This document shows positions 9,205 through 13,773 of a stretch of 13,773 bases of DNA, in pieces (positions within the stretch are counted from its first letter, which is position 1; each line of letters opens with the position of its first letter). Source of the DNA: Promethearchaeum sp. (GTDB taxonomy: Archaea > Asgardarchaeota > Lokiarchaeia > Sigyniarchaeales > Promethearchaeaceae); the NCBI GenBank assembly GCA_030611625.1, contig JAUWPK010000038.1, positions 1 to 13,773 on the forward strand. Reading direction: 5' to 3'. Position numbers and translations under genes: made by a program. The notes under the pieces are model-generated. The model ran no database searches. It was not told where the DNA came from and saw only the letters and a list, made by a program, of their open reading frames with translations.

Positions 9205-9774
9205 CTAAAAAAATAAGAAATATCTAGGGATTTTTTTCATGTATTCTAAATACTTTTCTCCATATTGCTTTATACATGCTTGTTCTTCTGCTATTGTTCG
9301 AAAATGTGATAAAATTTTACCGATAATTAGAATAATCAATGCAATCCATGAACCAACCATTAAACATATTCCTGTAAAAATAATTGTTATAGAAACATCT
9401 TGTGGATTTCGCGAAATTCTATATAATCCTTTAGCAACAGGTTCGTTTATGGGGGTCCTAGTGAAATTAAAAATCGCTGTTATTAATCCAACTTCACCAA
9501 CCACAAATAATCCAAAACCGATATAAAAATCCAAACAGCTGAATACTAATGGACTAAGAAATAAAAGAATTAAATCTAATAAACTAAAGATTTTTGAAAT
9601 TATAGTCCAAATTATTTGCTCCTTTGTAAAATTACTCCTATCCAATAGTCGTCTTGATACTTCTTTTGGAACAAATTTAAGAAATCCCCATGTAATTAGG
9701 GAATTTATTAAAATAAATATCCAACCATTAAGCCACGTTAATTCTAAAGAGGGAAAAAATTGCATTTTAATCAA
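9205..9774 (-). CDS. Isoprenylcysteine carboxyl methyltransferase (ICMT/PEMT)-like membrane protein
   Basis: A 189-residue polytopic protein with four predicted helices (about 14-34, 55-77, 81-103, 128-153). The C-terminal half has the family layout: GLYRISRNPQD (116-126), a hydrophobic helix, then EEQACIKQYGEKYLEYMKKIPRY (163-185), where the EE, Tyr and PR positions of the ICMT/phospholipid-methyltransferase fold bind S-adenosylmethionine and substrate. The first motif is off consensus: relatives usually read R(H/N)PxY, but here Asp126 replaces the aromatic. Prokaryotic members methylate isoprenylated or lipid substrates, or are uncharacterised, so the substrate is not assigned. It is divergently transcribed from the acyl-CoA ligase operon, with 62 bases between the starts and a shared inverted repeat. 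The ATG at 9774 lies about 28 bases from an AT-rich TATA-like element, consistent with a leaderless message. Confidence 0.75.
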   Translation of the reverse strand: MIKMQFFPSLELTWLNGWIFILINSLITWGFLKFVPKEVSRRLLDRSNFTKEQIIWTIISKIFSLLDLILLFLSPLVFSCLDFYIGFGLFVVGEVGLITAIFNFTRTPINEPVAKGLYRISRNPQDVSITIIFTGICLMVGSWIALIILIIGKILSHFRTIAEEQACIKQYGEKYLEYMKKIPRYFLFF

Positions 9775-9778
9775 TTAT

Positions 9779-9791
9779 ATTTTTATAAAAC
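9779..9791 (+). promoter_or_regulatory. TATA-box candidate for the acyl-CoA ligase operon
   Basis: The element ttttataaaac centred near 9786 predicts a transcription start about 26 bases on, near 9812. That leaves a 25-base leader to the ATG at 9837 carrying an SD-like aaggt (9822-9826). Confidence 0.45.
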
Positions 9792-9828
9792 TTTAGCTAA
9801 TTTAAATATGATAAATTAGTTAAGGTTT
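9788..9828. promoter_or_regulatory. 17-bp inverted repeat in the divergent promoter region (candidate operator)
   Basis: The arms 9788-9804 and 9812-9828 match at 15 of 17 positions around a 7-base spacer; the inner 8 bp (ctaattta / taaattag) are perfect and both mismatches are transitions. It lies between the divergent methyltransferase-like gene and the acyl-CoA ligase, over the predicted ligase transcription start and the TATA-like element of the opposite gene. A regulator bound here could control both. Confidence 0.55.
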
Positions 9829-9836
9829 AATTAGAT

Positions 9837-11630
9837 ATGATTGATGAAAGATTTAGAGTTGATGAAAAACGTCCTTTTCATGGAAAATTCTGGCCTAAAG
9901 GAATACCTTATGAATTAGATTACGACTATTCTATGACACTAGGACAGATGTTTGATGAAGCAGTTGAGAAACATGCTGAAAAACCTTTAATTTATTTCCT
10001 AAAAACTTGGGTTTCATATAAAGAATTGAAGGAAATGGTAGATTCGTTTGCTACGTATCTTCATAATATAGGCGTAAAGAAAGGTGATGTAGTTGCAATC
10101 GATCTACCCAATTGTATTCAATATGAAGTTGCATATTATGCAATAATAAAGTTAGGTGCAATTTGCATTGGAGTTAATCCTACATACAAACCCAAGGAAT
10201 TATTATATCAAATGCGATTATCAGGAGCAAAAGTAATTATTGTTCTTGATATACTTTACTCAAAATTTGTATCGCAAATTGAACCCGATTGGAAATTTAA
10301 TAAAATAATTTATACCAATTTCCTTGATTTAGCCTCTGGAATATCGCCAATTGCGAAATTTATTGGAAAATATATCCTAAAGAAGATCCCCACAGCAAAG
10401 ATTGATCTTCCTAACGCAATAAAATTTACTGAATGCCTTAAAACGGAGCCAAATGTCCCAAAAGTCGATATTGATCCAGAAATAGATCCAGCAATCTTAT
10501 CAATGACTGGAGGAACAACAGGAATACCAAAGGCAGCAACAATATCCCATAGAAACCTCCTAGCAAATATTAAACAAATTAGCCATATCTTTCTAAAGCA
10601 GGTTCCAGATGATAACACAGAACCTTCCTTAGGATACAGAACAGGGTTTATAGGAGTACTGCCACTCTTTCATTGCTACGCTATGATAGCTGTTATGAAT
10701 ATTTCAATTGATGTAGGAGGTTGGCAGGTACTATTTCCCAGGCCTCCTGCTCCCAAAGAATTTTTAAAGACAATTTATAAACTGCCAGATGAAAATCGTT
10801 TCGTTTATTATGCAGTAGAATATTTATTAGCCCAAATAACTGAGTCTGATCCAGCGATTTTTAAGAAATATCCATTAACAGGGCGTATTGCGATATGTGG
10901 AACGGGCGGGGGAGTTTTACACGATTATATTAGAAAACCCTTTGAAGAAAATACTGGTGCACATATTACTGAAGGATATGGGCTTTCAGAAGCAACTGCA
11001 ATGGTTTCAGCAAATAATATATATGGTGAAAAAGAACCGGGATATATCGGAACCCCTGCTTCAAGCACCGATTGGGATATATTTGATATTGAGGATTTTT
11101 CAAAAGGACCTCTAAATATTTTAGGGGAAGAAGGAGTTGGTGAAATTTGTGTGACTGGTCCGCAAATTATGATGGGTTATTGGAATGACCCAAAAGCTAC
11201 AGCAGAAACTATCAAAGAATGGGATGGGAGGAAATGGCTTTTAACAGGAGATATTGGATACATGGAAGAACATGGTAGAATCAAAATAATTGATCGGAAA
11301 AAAGAACTAATAAAAATGTCAGGTCGTTCAGTATACCCTTCAGAAGTAGAATCCATAATTGGGGAACATCCAGCTGTCTTAGAAGTAGGTGTTGCAGCTG
11401 TTCCTGATGAAAAGACCGGTGAAGCTGTCAAAGCTTGGGTGGTTCTTAAACCAGAGCAAAAAGGCGCTATAGGTTCAAAGGAACTCTACAATTGGTTTAA
11501 AGATAATATGGCCTATTGGAAAATCCCAAAATACATTGAATTTATCGAAGAAGTGCCTAAAACCCTAATTGGAAAGATAGCACATAGGACTTTGCAGGAA
11601 GCAGACCCATTATGGAAAAATAGATTGTGA
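9837..11630 (+). CDS. Long-chain fatty acyl-CoA ligase (AMP-forming)
   Basis: Adenylate-forming enzyme that activates a carboxylic acid with ATP to an acyl-AMP and then transfers it to CoA. The ANL-family landmarks are all present: the phosphate-binding loop TGGTTGIPK (224-232), the aromatic/acid motif YGLSE (381-385), LTGDIGYM with the ribose-binding Asp472, the hinge region IDRKKELIKMSG (485-496) and the C-terminal catalytic lysine in PKTLIGK (Lys580). The length of 597 residues fits the fatty-acyl-CoA ligase group. Chain length preference cannot be read from the sequence. It is the first gene of a two-gene operon with the E2-type acyltransferase 15 bases downstream. The ATG at 9837 is preceded by aaggt at about 10 bases and lies downstream of a strong inverted repeat likely to act as an operator. 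Confidence 0.9.
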   Translation: MIDERFRVDEKRPFHGKFWPKGIPYELDYDYSMTLGQMFDEAVEKHAEKPLIYFLKTWVSYKELKEMVDSFATYLHNIGVKKGDVVAIDLPNCIQYEVAYYAIIKLGAICIGVNPTYKPKELLYQMRLSGAKVIIVLDILYSKFVSQIEPDWKFNKIIYTNFLDLASGISPIAKFIGKYILKKIPTAKIDLPNAIKFTECLKTEPNVPKVDIDPEIDPAILSMTGGTTGIPKAATISHRNLLANIKQISHIFLKQVPDDNTEPSLGYRTGFIGVLPLFHCYAMIAVMNISIDVGGWQVLFPRPPAPKEFLKTIYKLPDENRFVYYAVEYLLAQITESDPAIFKKYPLTGRIAICGTGGGVLHDYIRKPFEENTGAHITEGYGLSEATAMVSANNIYGEKEPGYIGTPASSTDWDIFDIEDFSKGPLNILGEEGVGEICVTGPQIMMGYWNDPKATAETIKEWDGRKWLLTGDIGYMEEHGRIKIIDRKKELIKMSGRSVYPSEVESIIGEHPAVLEVGVAAVPDEKTGEAVKAWVVLKPEQKGAIGSKELYNWFKDNMAYWKIPKYIEFIEEVPKTLIGKIAHRTLQEADPLWKNRL

Positions 11631-11631
11631 T

Positions 11632-11636
11632 GAGGT
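11632..11636 (+). promoter_or_regulatory. Shine-Dalgarno site of the acyltransferase gene
   Basis: The gaggt directly after the ligase stop ends 9 bases before the ATG at 11646. This supports that start and translation as the second gene of a shared message. Confidence 0.55.
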
Positions 11637-11645
11637 TGTTACATT

Positions 11646-12491
11646 ATGAAAAAAGATTACATTGGTAATTATAGAATTGATAAAATCCCCAGAATTGCTC
11701 AAGTTATTGATGATTATGTTTCAGAAGCAAAAAAAAAAAATACTGTATGGGGATTAGCTGATTGTGATGTTACTGAAGTTAGAAGGATATTGCATGAATA
11801 TACAAATGAAACTGGAGAAAAAATCAGCTTTACTGCCTTTTTGATCTCTTGTTATAGCCGAGTTGTCGAAAAATATAAATATCCACTAAATACCTTGAAA
11901 AAAGGAAAGAATCGTTATTGTGTTTTTGATGATGTTGATGTTATGACTAATATTGAAAAAACGCTTCCAAGCGGGATTAAAAAACCCTTGAATTACACAA
12001 TTCGAAAAGCAAATGAAAAAACTTTACGAGAAATTAACGATGAGCTTCAGACTGCAAAGATCGAAAAAGAAATCCGAGCTACAACTCAGCAAAAGAAAAC
12101 ATTTAATCTGGTAAAATTATTCCCTAAATTACCCCGATTTATACGCAGATGGTTCCTAAGAAGCATGTTTACCAATCCTATTAGGAGGAAACGTTTTTTA
12201 GGAACTGTTGGAATGACTGCTGTTGGAATGCTTGGCAAACACGGAAAAGGATATGGACATGGTGTTTTTATAACCCCACACACGGTCGGGGTCGCAGTTG
12301 CTGGAATCCAAAAAAAACCGGTTGTTGTTGATGATAAAATCGTTCCGAGGGAAATCTTAGCCATGACAATTGCTTTGGACCATTCACTAGTAGATGGTGG
12401 ACCTGCAACAAGATTTGGAACAGATTTCTTGTATATGATTGAAGAAGGTTGCATTGAAGAAGATTGGTGCTTCAAATCTTTGAAAACCTAA
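11646..12491 (+). CDS. Stand-alone 2-oxoacid dehydrogenase E2-type acyltransferase
   Basis: This carries only the catalytic domain of the CAT/E2 acyltransferase fold. The active-site motif is intact as DHSLVDGGPATRF, with His246 and Asp250 in the HxxxDG pattern, and the preceding core segments (GTVGMTAVGMLG, FITPHTVGVAVAGI, KPVVVDDKIVPREILAMTIALDHS) are in family order. There is no lipoyl domain and no E1/E3-binding domain, and no dehydrogenase genes lie nearby, so it cannot work as a conventional complex core. A basic, hydrophobic stretch at about 150-184 (KLFPKLPRFIRRWFLRSMF) might dock on membrane. Similar stand-alone proteins of about 270-290 residues occur in many bacteria and archaea with unknown substrates. 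Its position right behind an acyl-CoA ligase suggests the acyl-CoA made there is its donor. An A12 run (11729-11740) is in frame. Confidence 0.8.
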   Translation: MKKDYIGNYRIDKIPRIAQVIDDYVSEAKKKNTVWGLADCDVTEVRRILHEYTNETGEKISFTAFLISCYSRVVEKYKYPLNTLKKGKNRYCVFDDVDVMTNIEKTLPSGIKKPLNYTIRKANEKTLREINDELQTAKIEKEIRATTQQKKTFNLVKLFPKLPRFIRRWFLRSMFTNPIRRKRFLGTVGMTAVGMLGKHGKGYGHGVFITPHTVGVAVAGIQKKPVVVDDKIVPREILAMTIALDHSLVDGGPATRFGTDFLYMIEEGCIEEDWCFKSLKT

Positions 12492-12550
12492 TATTTTAAA
12501 ATTTTAACGAGAATAAAAAAGATAATATTAAAAAATTCCAATTCAATGAA

Positions 12551-13057
12551 TCAATAATTAGCAGCAAATTTAGCAATGCGTTTGGATTTAATTTTTGATA
12601 TATTTCGCAATTCATAAAGCTTCTTGTTCAATTTAAATAATTGATTTTTTGTAATCATATCTGCTTCCAAGAGACTAACCAAGAATTCAATAAAAGGAAT
12701 AAAATCATATTTATATATTTTTCCGTAATCCACAAGAGGTTGATCTTCAGATAAAACAACATAATCTATTGAATGAATTATTCCAAAAATACTAGCATCA
12801 GCTTTATCAAAACCATCATTTAGCGCTCTTAAATATTCTGTTTGTTTCAAAATTGGTAATATGTGGGTTTTATTTTTATTCCATGATGTAATGTTAAAAT
12901 AAATCAACTCCTCTTCAATTTCTGGAGTAATTGTTACTTTTCCAATTGTATAAAGTTTACTTATAAAGTTCTTATTTAAGGACTTGGATTTAAGCAGTTT
13001 ATCAAATTTCATCCATGTTCCCGTATCAATTATTATAACTTTATTAATAATATTCAT
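12551..13057 (-). CDS. PIN-domain ribonuclease toxin (DUF3368/VapC-like)
   Basis: A 168-residue protein with the layout of the DUF3368 branch of PIN nucleases, which cleave RNA as toxins. An early Asp (IIIDTGTW, Asp11) is followed by ITPEIEEEL (Glu46-Glu50) after a strand, then FDKADASIFGI (Asp84, Asp87) leading to DYVVLSEDQPLV, which matches the family's DYVLLDD strand. The tail FIEFLVSLLEADMITKNQLFKLNKKL resembles the family's GTLGVLLxAKxxGLI helix region. The acidic residues would bind the catalytic metal. It is divergently transcribed from the RHH/HTH antitoxin, 51 bases apart. A GTG at 13060 directly precedes the ATG at 13057; I chose the ATG. The assignment to DUF3368 specifically is by pattern and by partner; PIN fold alone is more certain. 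Confidence 0.7.
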   Translation of the reverse strand: MNIINKVIIIDTGTWMKFDKLLKSKSLNKNFISKLYTIGKVTITPEIEEELIYFNITSWNKNKTHILPILKQTEYLRALNDGFDKADASIFGIIHSIDYVVLSEDQPLVDYGKIYKYDFIPFIEFLVSLLEADMITKNQLFKLNKKLYELRNISKIKSKRIAKFAANY

Positions 13058-13060
13058 CAC

Positions 13061-13106
13061 TATAGAATATAGTAACTATTATATAAATTAATTTATATAT
13101 TCTATA
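13061..13106. promoter_or_regulatory. Nested palindromes between the toxin and antitoxin genes
   Basis: Three symmetric elements fill the 51-base divergent gap. An exact 11-bp inverted repeat, tatagaatata at 13061-13071, returns as tatattctata at 13096-13106. A perfect 20-bp palindrome spans 13080-13099. A smaller actata-gaa-tatagt lies at 13059-13073. The 20-bp palindrome also contains TATA-like elements on both strands, each about 25 bases from its start codon, so both genes appear leaderless. RHH antitoxins bind such repeats to repress their own promoters. Confidence 0.6.
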
Positions 13107-13108
13107 TA

Positions 13109-13474
13109 ATGGCACAAATTAATTTTAAAATCACTCCAGAAACTAATGAGTTCCTTGAATTAATGGCAAAAGAAGAAAAAAAATCCAAAGCTGCAGTATC
13201 AAAATTGATCTTCATGAACGGATTAAATAACCAATTATTGCCATATCTGGCAAAATTGTATCAAGTTGGGAAAATTTCTCTTAAAAATATTGCCAAAATT
13301 ACCGGATTGCATCACACGGAAGTGATAACGAAAATTGCATCATTGATTGATGATATATACTCAAATCCAGAAACAGACGAGTATACAGAACAAGTGAGAA
13401 AAAAATTAACCCCATATCTTAAATCAATTGCGCAAGATCACGGAATTAATTTTAAAGATTCAATTAATGAATAG
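13109..13474 (+). CDS. UPF0175-like antitoxin with RHH and HTH segments
   Basis: A 121-residue DNA-binding antitoxin candidate. Residues 1-38 (AQINFKITPETNEFLELMAKEEKKSKAAVSKL) look like a ribbon-helix-helix strand plus two helices. Residues 50-78 (LYQVGKISLKNIAKITGLHHTEVITKIA) closely follow the UPF0175 helix-turn-helix pattern LYREGKISLGKAAELAGISxxEF. The C-terminal 40 residues are charged and would be expected to bind the toxin. UPF0175 proteins are typically paired with DUF3368 PIN toxins, which is what lies divergently next to it. It probably represses both genes through the palindromes in between. The ATG at 13109 lies a leaderless distance from the TATA-like element at about 13080-13088. 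The gene is followed by a convergent thiolase. Confidence 0.7.
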   Translation: MAQINFKITPETNEFLELMAKEEKKSKAAVSKLIFMNGLNNQLLPYLAKLYQVGKISLKNIAKITGLHHTEVITKIASLIDDIYSNPETDEYTEQVRKKLTPYLKSIAQDHGINFKDSINE

Positions 13475-13484
13475 TCAAAGTGTT

Positions 13485-13507
13485 AAAAAAAAGAGAAAAG
13501 AAAAAAA
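13485..13507 (-). terminator. T-rich tract downstream of the thiolase gene
   Basis: The minus strand carries runs of 7, 4 and 8 Ts separated by single or few other bases, about 50 bases after the thiolase stop. This fits an archaeal U-rich terminator in the convergent gap. Confidence 0.45.
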
Positions 13508-13514
13508 CAGGAAC

Positions 13515-13577
13515 TAAACTTCAGTATTTTTGATTATTAAAGTATTTTCGATTATTAAACTTCAGTATTTTCGATTA
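13515..13577. repeat. Three imperfect copies of the 3' end of the thiolase gene
   Basis: The 22-bp unit at 13556-13577, which encodes the last codons of the thiolase including its stop, recurs at 13515-13536 with one mismatch and at 13538-13554 with the internal cttca missing. The two extra copies lie downstream of the stop in noncoding sequence. This looks like a local tandem duplication. Confidence 0.75.
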
Positions 13578-13773
13578 CTAGGGTGACTCCTTGACCGCTA
13601 CCACAACACAAAGCTGCACAACCGTATTTAGCCTTTTTCTCTTTAAGTATCCTCGATAGAGTCCCAGGTAGTCTTGTCCCACTTGCTGCTAAAGGATGAC
13701 CTATTGCAATCGCTCCGCCTTTAATATTTACCCTGTCTTCAGGTATCTTGAAATGATCGATGAAATTTAACAC
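13555..13773 (-). CDS. Thiolase (acetyl-CoA acyltransferase), C-terminal part only
   Basis: The last 72 residues of a thiolase; the gene runs off the right edge of the window, and the GTG at the edge is internal, not a start. The two catalytic signatures of the C-terminal half are present: GGAIAIGHPLAASG with the catalytic His (codon 13696-13698), and ALCCGSGQG, where the first Cys (13606-13608) aligns with the proton-shuttling Cys of the family's CxGxGxG motif. Thiolases cleave 3-ketoacyl-CoA with CoA or condense two acetyl-CoA; which direction applies here cannot be told from the fragment. Slight departures from consensus are Ala in HPLAASG and Pro in TRLPGTL. Paired with the acyl-CoA ligase and dienoyl-CoA reductase nearby it suggests acyl-CoA metabolism. 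The stop is TAA at 13557-13555. Confidence 0.88.
   Translation of the reverse strand: MLNFIDHFKIPEDRVNIKGGAIAIGHPLAASGTRLPGTLSRILKEKKAKYGCAALCCGSGQGVTLVIENTEV

Noticed and set aside
9205..9774. Eukaryote-style CaaX-processing methyltransferase as a eukaryogenesis marker
   Set aside because: ICMT-like proteins are widespread in bacteria and archaea, and no CaaX protease or prenyltransferase is nearby.
11729..11740. Frameshift at the A12 run in the acyltransferase gene
   Set aside because: The frame is continuous through the run and the protein matches the family on both sides.
12086..12475. Open frame of 129 codons opposite the acyltransferase
   Set aside because: It mirrors the conserved active-site region of the real gene and has no recognisable domain.
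11646..12491. E2 core of a pyruvate or branched-chain dehydrogenase complex
   Set aside because: It has no lipoyl domain, no E1/E3-binding domain and no E1 or E3 genes beside it.
13515..13577. Short CRISPR-like array
   Set aside because: The units are almost contiguous with no spacers and copy the end of the adjacent gene.

Overview
The window is AT-rich, compact and prokaryotic, and it reads as archaeal, most likely an Asgard (Lokiarchaeia-like) genome. The pointers are an AbrB-PhoU regulator of the archaeal type, several starts that sit about 25 nt from a TATA-like element (leaderless style), poly-T terminators, a UPF0175/DUF3368-like toxin-antitoxin pair, a stand-alone E2-type acyltransferase and a very large FtsX-type permease rich in N-glycosylation sequons. 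The lineage is inference from gene content. No rRNA, tRNA, CRISPR array or insertion sequence was seen.

Layout. 1-3750 (+): an unrecognised small protein; an AbrB-PhoU regulator; and a 2,4-dienoyl-CoA/2-enoate reductase (FadH type) broken by one extra T in a T5 run near 2055. 3779-4705 (+): a polymerase-beta-fold nucleotidyltransferase whose 3' end overlaps a convergent ABC operon. 9101-4687 (-): an ABC operon with a 1096-aa tandem FtsX permease followed by a MacB/LolD-type ATPase that carries a C-terminal zinc ribbon. 9774-9205 (-): an isoprenylcysteine methyltransferase-like membrane protein, divergent from 9837-12491 (+), an acyl-CoA ligase plus E2-type acyltransferase operon. The divergent gap holds a strong inverted repeat over the likely promoters. 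13057-12551 (-) and 13109-13474 (+): a divergent PIN toxin and RHH/HTH antitoxin pair with nested palindromes between them. 13773-13555 (-): the C-terminal end of a thiolase that runs off the window, followed by three imperfect copies of its own last 22 bp.

How they fit together. The acyl-CoA ligase, dienoyl-CoA reductase and thiolase all belong to fatty-acyl-CoA metabolism, although they are not one operon and the reductase is interrupted as read. The ABC pair forms a complete mechanotransmission-type transporter acting on the cell envelope. The toxin-antitoxin pair is an accessory module. All gaps between genes are about 100 bases or less, so no long gene-free stretch exists.
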